NCBI GenBank assembly: GCA_977006965.1
Contig: OZ345369.1
Coordinates: 1,736,001-1,800,000, forward strand
Direction of reading: 5' to 3'
Length of the DNA stretch: 64,000 bases
From: Phymatolithon calcareum
Taxonomy: Eukaryota; Rhodophyta; Florideophyceae; Hapalidiales
The notes under the pieces were generated by a model. That model saw only the letters and a program-made list of their open reading frames with translations, was not told where the DNA came from and made no database searches. Shown here piece after piece: positions 18,586 through 28,302 of this stretch. Position numbers and translations under genes: made by a program. Numbering within the stretch: position 1 is the stretch's first letter; each line of letters opens with the position of its first letter.

Positions 18586-20505
18586 ATGACTGTTCCCGGT
18601 AACGTCGAATATAGCCGCGAGAGCTCGAGTGCAGGCGAAGAAGTGCGCTCAAGTCCCCGAGACAATTTGCGACAGGATTCCGTCCCTCCGAACGCCCTCG
18701 TATCGGTAAATCGTCTGCGCACGTACCTCACGCGGAGGCTCAATGAAGTACATGGAGATGTATCGTCGTTGAAGACTTCCTATTCTCAGCTTGTTGAGCA
18801 GGTCTCTGCGATAGAGAGTAGTATCTCAGCGTGCTTGAACTCTTTAAAATCACTGGAAGAGTCACAAGGTGCATTGCAAGCCCTGTCGAGGGTCCCTAAG
18901 CCCAGGCGAAAAATTCCCAAGATTCCGGTCAGCGAGTTTTCCAAAGGAGCGTCTTTCAAGGATGCATCCCGCCCTCTTTTGAAGTATTTGATCATTGGCA
19001 CTGTGCTAAGCTTTGTACATGCTATGCCCTCCGTTCGCTTCTGGGTTTCCGATCAGATGTGGACCAAAATGACTCACTTTTCAGGTTCAATTGCCGGCTC
19101 TCAAGGTTTCGCCGCCACCCTGTTCGCGATGAGGAATAATGACAAGGTCGTCGCTAACACACCGCCCGGTAAGCTCTGGATGTTTATTCTCAGTGGAGGG
19201 CTACAGTCTGTATTGGCGAGCGCGAGATCGAAGTTTCGTCGCGCTGCGCCTGGCGCGGTACTCGAGGGGAGCTCAAGTGCTGTCACAAGAGCACCGATCC
19301 CTCTCCGCGGTGCCACCAGAGATAGTGAGACACGACCGGTGGAGCCGGACTGGCTGTCAAGATTCGCAACTACTGATGATATCGTTCAGGCCGTAGTGGA
19401 TTCAATGAAGAAATTCGCCGGATCCGGAAATGAGATTTCTGCTTCATCAGGCACCGGGGGGTCTCCAGCTGGTATGGCAGAATCCATGGATGGAAGCTCA
19501 ATAAGGGGCTCTAGGACTGCTCGCAACTCGGAGTCTGCAACCGGAAGCTCGAGAAGGGGGTCGCGGAAGCGAAAGGCAGCTGATATGGAGTCGGATTCAG
19601 AAAGCGCATATCGGCGCGAGATTGTAAGTCAGATTCGCTCCACGTGGCTGGAGCCTCTGAGCAATTGCCGTCAACAGGTTCGGAAGCATCTGTTCATGAA
19701 GCTGACTTGCGTGCTGGACAAAATCGTAAGGAGTAAGTCCGTGAGTGCGGCGCGCGCGAAAGGGTACGAAATCATCCTGCACGGATACGAAAGTGACGTG
19801 GAGGAGATTGCGGCCGATGATCCGAATCTAGAGCACACGATTTGGAAGATCGATGATGCCCATGTCGATCCACAGGCGCGAACAGACAGGAGGAACATGG
19901 CGTTGAGGGAGAAACTGGAAGCCAACTTCCCCTCCCTTCATGTCACGATCTGCTACAAGCGCGAAATCCGTTCGATGGGTGGATCCGGGAGTCCGTCAAA
20001 CGACAGCGAAGGCCATGGTACAGTCCGTCGATTTGAGGATAAGCGCGAAAAGGTCAGCTTGCATGAAGTAGCACACGGAGTTCTCATGGAGGCGTTCGCA
20101 ATGGAGACAATGGAAGCTACGCTTGCTGCTTCTCCTCTGTCTTTGAAGGCCGTTCACGTAATCAGCATTGCTCTAAGAGGGCTCATCGTGACCGTTCTTG
20201 ACGCGCACCGGGAGCGAAAAGTAGGTCTGTCTTCAGCAGAAAAGGCAGCATTCGGTTCAGATGTATCTCTAAATGACGAGTCTAATAACAAGTTCATGGT
20301 CATGATCGAGAAGACGGCTCCGAATGGAAAAATGAGTGAATTCTACAATAAGTGCTACGCTGCGAAATTTCAAACGACCGACCGAGAGCTTGCGCAGGAG
20401 AGCAACAGGGGAGAAGGTAGAGCCGAACAAGGACGCGCTGGGGAAATTTCACCTGCATTGGGGTCCGGAATGTCACTGCTTGGCGCGTGGACGGAATTCA
20501 ACTGA
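18586..20505 (+). CDS. Module A gene 1, unknown family with N-terminal coiled coil
   Basis: The 639-residue protein has a Ser-rich N-terminus and a coiled-coil-like stretch at about 45-100 (NRLRTYLTRRLNEVHGDVSS onward). A hydrophobic segment LLKYLIIGTVLSFVHAMPS lies near 128. A Ser-rich linker with the NLS-like SRRGSRKRKAAD follows at about 324. The C-terminal region from about 345 to 560 is conserved in the module B partner. Shared points include the ARAKGYEI / AKADGYWI block, TIWKID / TWQIDL, FPSLHVTI / FPFLTVVL, and EKVSLHEVAHG / EKWSLHKVAAD followed by a LSLKA / LSLRA helix. I do not recognise the family. Being always next to a transposase-like gene, it may be an accessory DNA-binding subunit comparable in role to TNPA. 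That is inference. Confidence 0.75.
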   Translation: MTVPGNVEYSRESSSAGEEVRSSPRDNLRQDSVPPNALVSVNRLRTYLTRRLNEVHGDVSSLKTSYSQLVEQVSAIESSISACLNSLKSLEESQGALQALSRVPKPRRKIPKIPVSEFSKGASFKDASRPLLKYLIIGTVLSFVHAMPSVRFWVSDQMWTKMTHFSGSIAGSQGFAATLFAMRNNDKVVANTPPGKLWMFILSGGLQSVLASARSKFRRAAPGAVLEGSSSAVTRAPIPLRGATRDSETRPVEPDWLSRFATTDDIVQAVVDSMKKFAGSGNEISASSGTGGSPAGMAESMDGSSIRGSRTARNSESATGSSRRGSRKRKAADMESDSESAYRREIVSQIRSTWLEPLSNCRQQVRKHLFMKLTCVLDKIVRSKSVSAARAKGYEIILHGYESDVEEIAADDPNLEHTIWKIDDAHVDPQARTDRRNMALREKLEANFPSLHVTICYKREIRSMGGSGSPSNDSEGHGTVRRFEDKREKVSLHEVAHGVLMEAFAMETMEATLAASPLSLKAVHVISIALRGLIVTVLDAHRERKVGLSSAEKAAFGSDVSLNDESNNKFMVMIEKTAPNGKMSEFYNKCYAAKFQTTDRELAQESNRGEGRAEQGRAGEISPALGSGMSLLGAWTEFN

Positions 20506-20708
20506 TCGCGTACTGGGATTTCAGTGGTCTTTCTGAACCATCTTCGCGTGTTTGCTATTTTCTCTTATGTTTTGATGTATTTCTGGGTTAACATATTCTG
20601 TAAATTGTTCTGATCTTCATTTATGCCTTATGTACGAATAGCATATTGAAGTGAGCTATTCGAAACGTCTTTTCTCCTTCATTTTGAACTGCACCGGGCG
20701 TTTCGTAC

Positions 20709-23700
20709 TCATCCTTTTCGCGGAGGGTATCCTTGCTCTCTACCTTGTGCATAGAAGGCTCCCGGGGCTTCCAATACTCGGCGTGCCCCATGCGACAGCT
20801 CTGCCCCCTGAGCAGTTGGCCTGCAAATATGCGGACTGCAATCATGAAGAACAGCAGCTTTTAGAAGAGTTTGCAATCTAATCTCCACAAAAGATATTGT
20901 GGTGCCAACTTGAAATCTTCCACTGTGACCATGAAAATCGCTTTCAGTGGAAGCAGAGGAAGCTTTCTGACACGGTCGTAAAGCAGCCCATGCGTCTTGA
21001 TCATCATTCTGCAAATGTCTTCTAACGAATACAACCACAGCCCACATTGCTGGCTCTTCTGCAACTCCTTCCATTTCTTCTCCAGCGCTTTGTCGGTGCA
21101 CGACGAACGGTATATGGAAACTTGTGTCACTGTGTCGGTACACTAGCACTTCGACGACGTCTCCTGCAGCTAGAGACAAAAGGGGAATCCCATTCTTCGA
21201 AGTAGCCCGGATAGAATCTCCCATCTCAATTGATATAGCATTGTCGAGCAGCCCAGCGTCCCGAAACGCATCGTACACCTGTGATCGAGGCTCTGTTGTG
21301 GGGAATTGAGTCATAGTGAAAGAGGACAAGCTCCCTCTCAATACCCAAGAACAGGCAAGGTCTGTGGGAAGGGAAAAGCGAGGCGATATGACCGATTTAC
21401 GCTCAGCGGCAAGGAAGCTAGGTACACAACAAGAAGGTCCGAAGGCTCTCCTGACCAGAATCTTTTCCACAGCTGTAAGCCTTCCATGCTTTTCAATCAC
21501 CGATTCGCGTCCGACAAGTAAGCGATAGCATCCCAGAATCGCACGGTCGTCCCCAGAGACCGCATTGTCGACAAGCATTGTTAACCGGGCTTGCCAGTCA
21601 TTAAATATTGCGCTGCTCATGGAATGGATTTGTATGTCCTTATTGTTGCTTTGCTGTATGGCGCGTTTCAGGCTCTGATGAGCCTTTTCCAGAGAAAGCT
21701 CTCCCACTCTGGAGATATGGCCAACCATTGGTAATGTAGAGTACGCAAGCTCCAGCAGCCTGTGGACATTCGGCTTGTCCACACATCTCCGCGAAACCAG
21801 GCAGCTGAGACGCAGCTTTGAAAGCTCCGATTTACGGGCTCTAGAAATGGATCTGCCCTCCAGCTCCAACACATCTTCATCATTCATGGAGCAAATTGAC
21901 TGCAGACGACCAACGTGAGCGCTGACCATTTTTTGCAACCCGCTCAAATGGCGCATTCCACTGTCGCAGTTAAAAGAGGCCACCATAGCGGCAGAATCGT
22001 TATTTCGGCACGGCAGTCTCCACAAAGAAGCGATTAGTCTGGACGCAGAACCAACAATTGCAATTGCTTCTTGGCAATGTCGTGAGGGTCGATGCCGAGA
22101 ATCGTGTGTGAGCTCTTCAGCCGCGCATGCCTTCCGAAACCCGTGTTCCGCCACAACAGACAGTGCGTACAATTCTGTCATTGACATAGAGTAGAGACCC
22201 TTCTTGCCCATATCGAACAGCCTATTCTGCGCAGGAAGGTCACAATCTTTTAGAAAGCCAATCATGTAGGCCTCAGTCGATTGTCGGTATTGTTTGGATG
22301 GCAGAAGCTTAAATGCCATGTTAACACAGTCTCTGAAATGACCCGTTAACAAGTGATCCGGTGCTACAAAGCACGATTTGTACGGATCCAAATATCCACT
22401 TAGTAGTGGAGTCCCATCACAAGTAGTTGGAATCCGTGGTCTGGCTTCCAACATGGCTTGTCGCAGCGAGTGCAATGGAAGATCCATTGATCCTGCATCC
22501 GGCTTCATGCCTAGAAGCCTGGATGATTCAGGCCCTGCGTCACAATCCCGCATGGCCAAGTGCTGGTAGTAGCCACGGCCTGATGAGCTCTTCAATCCGA
22601 AGTGATCCTGTGATGTATATCTACTTCCAAACAGACCACTGCATCGTCTCGTGAATTTACACAAATGACAGCATGCATTGGCTGTGTGTCCTAGCGTGTC
22701 CAGTGCAGCATTTAACGCAGGGGTATCTCCAATGCAGCCCACGAGGTCAAGGAAGATTCTTCGTTGTCTGCCGCACGCGTCTATGTCGATGAAGCCGTCC
22801 GTCATGCCTTTCACAATGTCGTTTTGTATTCGCGCAAACACTGCAGAGCTCTTTACACCTGGAGGGCAAAGTGAGATTATTCGTACTGCATTCGATGCTG
22901 CACGCGCTTGCAGAGGCAAATTTAAACAAACCATGTAAACCCCGTCACCCGAGGCAGACTTTCCTTTTGCCACTTCGAACCCGTCCCAAAATAGTAGAAA
23001 ACGGTAGATAAAGTACTCCTCACCAGACTCAAGCCGGCCCATACTACTGACTGGTTGGAAGTGTTGTGGACCTCGTGGACCGGAGTGCGCCTTCCACAGT
23101 TTGCAACTTGTGATATCACGGGACAGCCCCGGAGAGGAGTTTGAAATTGGAGAGCACAGCTGTTCAGGATGTCTGCCGTCACGTATTCGCGTCTTTCCGG
23201 ACGTGAGAGCGTGGTCACTTTCCGTCGATAGCCCTGAAATTGATTCCTCTAGGTTCTTGTTGCCTGGCACCCAAAACACGTGACGGTCCCGTTCCTCATT
23301 TTCTGTCCAAAACCGATGAACAACAGCAAGTCGAGATCCTGCACTCAGCCTATGGAGTTCCGTTTCTTCACTGCAGCGTGTCTCACACGGTCGAAGAAGA
23401 CAAACTATATCTCCCGGCTTCACAACGGGCTTTTTCCATCCGGCCCACGCCTGATCCATTTGCAATCTCCGTTCACGCATCGCCTCCTTCCGTTGTCGCC
23501 TGAACTCGGTCATCTCAGGGGATGTTTTCTTTTTCTTGTGACGAGGAAGACCATCGTCCTCCAAATCGTCGTCCTCCTCCTCTTCGTTTTCTAAGGGTCT
23601 TTCCGGTACGTCTACCGTTACAGAATCTGACGGTGATCTGTATGCTGCGAATTCGAGAATCCTACCAAGATGGTGGTCGCGATCTTCGGCACAAGCTCCG

Positions 23701-24881
23701 AAAATAGGCTGCTCTAGACCTGTTCCGTACCTACAGCAATGGTGAACTGTCCAAAGCGAAGTGATTGTTCCGCGGAGACGAGCGTGGCCGTCCCTGTTTA
23801 GTCCATGCTTGAATGCCGTACTAAGCTCTTGGCATAAATCGGATTGCCCCAATATGCATACTTGGATCACGTCATCGACTTCCGCGTGCAAGCTTCCCGT
23901 TCCGTCGGCCCTCCATCCCTCCGAGTCAACACTAATGGATCGAGGAAGCCCGTAAAAGTACTCACGAGCGGCGACAATTGGCCATATGTCAACGCATTCT
24001 TCGACGTTAATCGCAGCTAAGCTTCCAGCACCACTGCTCCTGTGTGCGGCCAAGCTTGTAGATTTCAAAATGTCTAGAACTGGTCCCGTTGCCAAATCTG
24101 ATCGCGCGTACTCACTGGGAAGCACCGTGCGTACAGACACTTGCGGTACGCCATCCGCAGAATACGTCGTCGCCCGTGCACCTGCTTTCGATGTGTCAAC
24201 TCTTTCAAAGGTATCAGAGCATCGAACTGCAAGTGAATCGAACAGCGCAGACCGGATCTTGCTTGCAAGTGTAGTGTAATGTGGAAGACAGGAAATACTC
24301 GCTCTTTCCAATCTAAGATCGTCGTCGGCAGAAGATTCCAGAGTCCGAGTCCCCGAGCCCACTCTAGGCAGCCGCCAAAACGCATCCGCAATCATACGCA
24401 TCGCTTGATACTGGTACTTAGTGAGTTTTTGGGAACCGTTCGTCATGAGAAGACCCCATAGCACTCGCCAGTTCCATATCTTCAAACGCGATGTGCCATC
24501 TGAATCTTGTTCTGAGATAGACGGCTCTGCTTCCGTGTTCAATAGTCCAGCGACTCCGGAACCGTCTGGAAGCAGTGATATGGCGTCCACGCCAACTTCA
24601 TCTGTGTCGACAGGCTCGTCCATAAATAAATCTCCTCCAGAAGCACCTTGACGGTCGTCTTCGCCTTCTCCGTCAACACTGACATGCTCGCCCCGGAGAG
24701 AAAAGCTAGCATTCCCGCTTAAGTCGGCACTAAAGGAGCACGAGATAGATGTAGTATGACCTTCGTTGGCGTTTTTCTCGCCTCCTTCTGCAGGTTGCGC
24801 ACCACGAGTATCGTCGTTAACATCTTTATCCCGCACTTGAAACCTGAAACGGCTTCTGCGCTTTCGATGCGCATGGGACAT
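20709..24881 (-). CDS. Module A gene 2, CACTA/TNP2-like transposase candidate
   Basis: This 1390-residue frame is open throughout and starts at the ATG at 24881. An upstream non-ATG extension is dropped, because MSHAHRKRRSRFRF aligns with the module B start MSKRRRRSHHRF. Conserved blocks in order are VLPSEYAR (about 260), SPSDSVTV, an acidic Glu/Asp run then Lys/Arg-rich helices, WDGFEV...SGDGVYM..LNLP (Asp at about 633), FLDLVGCIGDTPALN (Asp at about 719), a CCHLC knuckle about 25 residues on, and LSLEKAHQSLKRAI (Glu at about 1065). DGF...NLP, GD followed by CxxC, and a late E-x-x-H-x-x-x-K resemble the DDE core of CACTA/TNP2 and KDZ-like transposases. The fit is by motif only. The C-terminal 300 residues are unique to this family. 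It is convergent with gene 1 and divergent from gene 3. Confidence 0.75.
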   Translation of the reverse strand: MSHAHRKRRSRFRFQVRDKDVNDDTRGAQPAEGGEKNANEGHTTSISCSFSADLSGNASFSLRGEHVSVDGEGEDDRQGASGGDLFMDEPVDTDEVGVDAISLLPDGSGVAGLLNTEAEPSISEQDSDGTSRLKIWNWRVLWGLLMTNGSQKLTKYQYQAMRMIADAFWRLPRVGSGTRTLESSADDDLRLERASISCLPHYTTLASKIRSALFDSLAVRCSDTFERVDTSKAGARATTYSADGVPQVSVRTVLPSEYARSDLATGPVLDILKSTSLAAHRSSGAGSLAAINVEECVDIWPIVAAREYFYGLPRSISVDSEGWRADGTGSLHAEVDDVIQVCILGQSDLCQELSTAFKHGLNRDGHARLRGTITSLWTVHHCCRYGTGLEQPIFGACAEDRDHHLGRILEFAAYRSPSDSVTVDVPERPLENEEEEDDDLEDDGLPRHKKKKTSPEMTEFRRQRKEAMRERRLQMDQAWAGWKKPVVKPGDIVCLLRPCETRCSEETELHRLSAGSRLAVVHRFWTENEERDRHVFWVPGNKNLEESISGLSTESDHALTSGKTRIRDGRHPEQLCSPISNSSPGLSRDITSCKLWKAHSGPRGPQHFQPVSSMGRLESGEEYFIYRFLLFWDGFEVAKGKSASGDGVYMVCLNLPLQARAASNAVRIISLCPPGVKSSAVFARIQNDIVKGMTDGFIDIDACGRQRRIFLDLVGCIGDTPALNAALDTLGHTANACCHLCKFTRRCSGLFGSRYTSQDHFGLKSSSGRGYYQHLAMRDCDAGPESSRLLGMKPDAGSMDLPLHSLRQAMLEARPRIPTTCDGTPLLSGYLDPYKSCFVAPDHLLTGHFRDCVNMAFKLLPSKQYRQSTEAYMIGFLKDCDLPAQNRLFDMGKKGLYSMSMTELYALSVVAEHGFRKACAAEELTHDSRHRPSRHCQEAIAIVGSASRLIASLWRLPCRNNDSAAMVASFNCDSGMRHLSGLQKMVSAHVGRLQSICSMNDEDVLELEGRSISRARKSELSKLRLSCLVSRRCVDKPNVHRLLELAYSTLPMVGHISRVGELSLEKAHQSLKRAIQQSNNKDIQIHSMSSAIFNDWQARLTMLVDNAVSGDDRAILGCYRLLVGRESVIEKHGRLTAVEKILVRRAFGPSCCVPSFLAAERKSVISPRFSLPTDLACSWVLRGSLSSFTMTQFPTTEPRSQVYDAFRDAGLLDNAISIEMGDSIRATSKNGIPLLSLAAGDVVEVLVYRHSDTSFHIPFVVHRQSAGEEMEGVAEEPAMWAVVVFVRRHLQNDDQDAWAALRPCQKASSASTESDFHGHSGRFQVGTTISFVEIRLQTLLKAAVLHDCSPHICRPTAQGAELSHGARRVLEAPGAFYAQGREQGYPPRKG

Positions 24882-25499
24882 GACGAAATATTGGTGCTTG
24901 GACTTGTACCACTTTCGCACGAGCCTGGCTAGTTGTTTGACAGATTTGGTGATCAACGAACTCGTGCTCGGCGTGTAATTATACGTATACGTAATCGTGC
25001 ATCGCTATAGCGCTCTTTCGCCTCATACTTCCATCATTTATATGCAGATTGTGGAAACCATCCTTGTTCGAACATTTTTCCTCTACGACGATCGCTAATC
25101 AAATTCTAATCCTTGAGCTTTGAAATAAAGTCTAACCCCCGTGAGGGGTGGTTTCCAAGCACCCTCATCCCTGGAAAATAACCCATTCACTATGGCTACA
25201 ACTCTCATCAAAAGCTATATCGTCGAGTAGTACGTATTTTTAAAAATATTTGCCGACAGTATATACGACGCTGTCTCCAGGACTGCCTCCGCGTATGACC
25301 GCAGTCATACATGAATGCACTCTTTCGGCAACGTCAACGTCTGTCCCTAGGGAAATTCATGGCCATCAGGCTGACTTAGGAGAAACTCCACGTATTTCAC
25401 CACGGGCACTTGATTTCCCGCCAGCGCTCTCCGTGCATCCCATCCCCGACGATATCCTGATCAAATAGCCTCTCCAGAGGCAAGCACCATCGGTTCAAA
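24882..25499. other. Divergent promoter region of module A
   Basis: These 618 bp lie between divergently transcribed genes 2 and 3 of module A, so they should hold both promoters. TACGTATACGTA, a perfect 12-bp palindrome, sits at about 24984. No clear TATA box or repeats were seen otherwise. Confidence 0.4.
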
Positions 25500-26591
25500 A
25501 TGCCCGATGCTCGGAGAATTGCACCGCGCCCACCGCGAGACTTTCCGCCATCCCCACAGTTTCCATCTAGCCCTTATTCGAACACCCCTCGCTTCATGCG
25601 TGAAACTGCAGAGGATATCAAGGATCTACGTCGTTCTCACGCTGATCTTGCAGCCCGCATGGAAAGACTAACACAGAGGCAAGACATGGAGGATCAGCGT
25701 ATGGCTGCGTACAGCTTAAGAAGCTCTACCTTGAACACCGCTGCAGCAGTTCAAAGATGTGTACTATTCGCCCGTTCGCGGGCGCTCGCAATTCTCCGCA
25801 CTGGAAGCACTGAGCTCGGACACAGACCTCCGAGCCTTTGCGCTTTTAACAGTATCGTCAACGTCGTCCTTAAGTCGCAGCCTTCCGATGTCAGTCTTCA
25901 GGAGTTCTGCATGATTGTTGCAGATTTGAAGCGTCGCCCGTCAATTGCGTGCCGCTTTCTACCGTCCAGATACTACACAACATATCCGAGTGCTGCGAGA
26001 ACATCTCGGTTAGCAATTCTTTTCGATTCGTACAAGGACATTTGCGAGGCGCTCAATATTGACGTTCATGCGAGAGATGTAGGGGCATACAAGGAACGAT
26101 GCGATACATCACGTGCTTTGCGCGCAGTTCAGATACTTGGAGTCCAGGTGGAGACAGACCACGACCGAAAAATACTACTTGGTCATAGCCGTGTACCTGG
26201 TCCATACAACTCTGCATTCCTGGAGCAAAGGCCGCCCGGATGGATACATAATGCGTGGGAAACAGGATTCGAATTCAAGTTTGGAGATACATCCACAATT
26301 ATTCCCCCACTGGCTACAGCGCATGGTGCTCAAACGCCATCTGTCCACAACACAACGGACTTCAATTCCCTACCTCCCCTTGAGGACCACTTTTCGATCA
26401 CATGGGAGAGAATGAAAGTGGGGCCGTCCTGTGGAAATCGTCCCGAGGATATCCCTGGTCTTCTCCGTTCGTTTTTTCCAGCGCTTGTTCTGCGCACCCG
26501 AGAGCTCACAACCTCTTGTCGAATGATCTTTAGGACACGATTGCAAGGTCGCTATCCCACAGAGCTCATGACTACTGGTGTTCTTCCATAA
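25500..26591 (+). CDS. Module A gene 3, unknown family
   Basis: The 363-residue protein has a Pro-rich N-terminus, then a coiled-coil-like helix at about 35-75 (AEDIKDLRRSHADLAARMER onward). Domains shared with the module B partner follow: a FLPSRYYTTYP / LVPSEYYVLNLP block near 158, RAVQILGV (identical in both) near 208, and PGWIHNAWETGF / ATWSDNSWESAF near 243. I do not recognise the family. Possible roles are DNA binding or targeting for the adjacent transposase-like protein, by analogy with two-protein elements. This is inference from linkage only. The start is the first ATG. No intron or frameshift is apparent. Confidence 0.7.
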   Translation: MPDARRIAPRPPRDFPPSPQFPSSPYSNTPRFMRETAEDIKDLRRSHADLAARMERLTQRQDMEDQRMAAYSLRSSTLNTAAAVQRCVLFARSRALAILRTGSTELGHRPPSLCAFNSIVNVVLKSQPSDVSLQEFCMIVADLKRRPSIACRFLPSRYYTTYPSAARTSRLAILFDSYKDICEALNIDVHARDVGAYKERCDTSRALRAVQILGVQVETDHDRKILLGHSRVPGPYNSAFLEQRPPGWIHNAWETGFEFKFGDTSTIIPPLATAHGAQTPSVHNTTDFNSLPPLEDHFSITWERMKVGPSCGNRPEDIPGLLRSFFPALVLRTRELTTSCRMIFRTRLQGRYPTELMTTGVLP

Positions 26592-28302
26592 ATCTTACAC
26601 GCATTCGTGCAATAGCGCTCCATTGCTTCCCGTAAGAGCATAATCTAACCCTTCCTCTTCGCACAACTGCACTATGCCATATCCGGCAATTAGTACGTAC
26701 TGCATGTGATCCGCAACATAGTGTTCAAATGGGAGACGTAGAGATTTATTGCGGGTTTCCCTCGCGCAAGCTGGTAAATGGTAATAAGCACGTTGAAATC
26801 GAAATGACTTTACGCTAGAGTGTTCCAATTTCATGTTAATTTCGTTCTCGTCGTTCTTGCTGTGCGAAGTGGACACCAGCTGGTGTGGTTTGGTCTTTCT
26901 ACCACATGCTCCAGTCGAGTACCATAAACCTAGCAGTAAGCTGGTTTGTACGTCGTCTCTCTAGCGTTTTCAAAAAATTAAATGCAAACTATACTGTGCG
27001 GTTTATGTCCAGCAGAGCCATACCTTCAAAGGTCCCCCCACTGTCCGAAAAAAACCATCATACCATGAAAGGCGGTTCAAACCGACTGTAATGACACTAC
27101 AAACCAATATCCCATAAATTTCACTCCTCCAGTGCGATTCCACCCAGAACAAACGTAGTGGTTCCACGATTCGCGAGTGCACGTGCACGGCCAGAAATCC
27201 CAAAACCCAAATTGATTAGTGTCCCATTTTCCAATGCTTCAAGCGGTAAAGCGGGCAGGCCCACATTATGTTCTGTCCTGCAAAGTTGAAAAAGAATCCA
27301 CTCTCTTGATTTGTAATTTGAGATATTGGACCTGGGAGCAGCTGGGAACAGGCCAAAAGAGATATCATCAGTATCTTCCCTGAGAAATTAAGTCCGGTCG
27401 TACACTGTGCAGCGTCAACAGTTCCGTTGACAATGTCACTGCTCCGAATGAATCTACCAAAATAGCCACATCCCGGTTGTACACAACAGTCATTATGACC
27501 GCGAGATAGGTTGCGAGAATAGCACAACTAGAATCATTATTGCTCGCCAATTTCATCAATGATTAAAGCCTTGATTTTTTGTCTATGGCTGTGAGGACGC
27601 AGCAGGAAAGGGATCTTTCTCGTTGAAGTGAACAACAACGCGGGAAAAATCGTGGCACGAACTGGCTAAAATTAGCAAAATGACGCTGCACATCTCAAAA
27701 TACGAGGACACATCTACACAGAGTTCCCTCGCCGCCGTTCATTCCTACCATTCTTGTTCAATTTGATCGCCATTCTCTTACTAGCACTGTGGTTTGTAGA
27801 AATATGACGAAGTTCCAGACCCGCCATGTGTTTCAGAGACCCAGAGGAGGAAAACTCGAAAGGTAGATCTTCACAGAAAGAACGCATCGCAGGTTCATTC
27901 GAAACACACGACCTACATTGCCATTCGAGAGGTTTGAGCTTCATGTGGACGGAGATGGTCGCCGGTTCTCTCAACCTTGATAATGGTTGAGAGAAGCGAC
28001 GTCCGGATATACCTTGCGGCAGAAGATGAAACACCGTACGTGCCCCCGCGTTCTCCATCGCTTTTACTTGGAGCTGTTGGGTTGCCTTCGTGCCGAGCCG
28101 TCAACTGTAATTACACGGCAGCTGGTATATTTACAGTACACCTTCGCCCCATAAATTTAATTTGGACACACGACGCGGACGCGTCCCAAAATTGGCACTG
28201 AAGTGTCCGCTACGTAATCAAGCTCACACATAGTAACGTTCGACGTGGGGCGGGATCTCATTCACCACCTTGGGCATTGCCGGACGGAAATTTGAAGACA
28301 CC
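26592..28302. other. Intergenic between module A and host genes
   Basis: No convincing gene. The longest frame, minus strand 27714-28058 (114 codons), has no recognised motif. A hairpin lies at 27966-27993. The right terminus of module A should be here, but no inverted match to the 15.8-18.6 kb stretch was found by eye. Confidence 0.4.
27966..27993. repeat. Short hairpin
   Basis: TTCTCTCAACC pairs exactly with GGTTGAGAGAA around a short loop. Confidence 0.75.

Larger units (their letters stand above)
18586..26591. mobile_element. Module A: intact three-gene putative DNA transposon
   Basis: Three genes lie in the order plus (18586-20505), minus (20709-24881), plus (25500-26591). The first two are convergent with a 203-bp gap and the last two divergent with a 618-bp gap. 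All three families recur in the same order and relative orientation, inverted, at 32902-41016. The central protein resembles a CACTA/TNP2-like DDE transposase. Coordinates given are outer gene boundaries, because terminal inverted repeats and target duplication were not found by eye. That the module is a mobile unit is inferred from the linked second copy and the transposase-like core. Confidence 0.7.
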
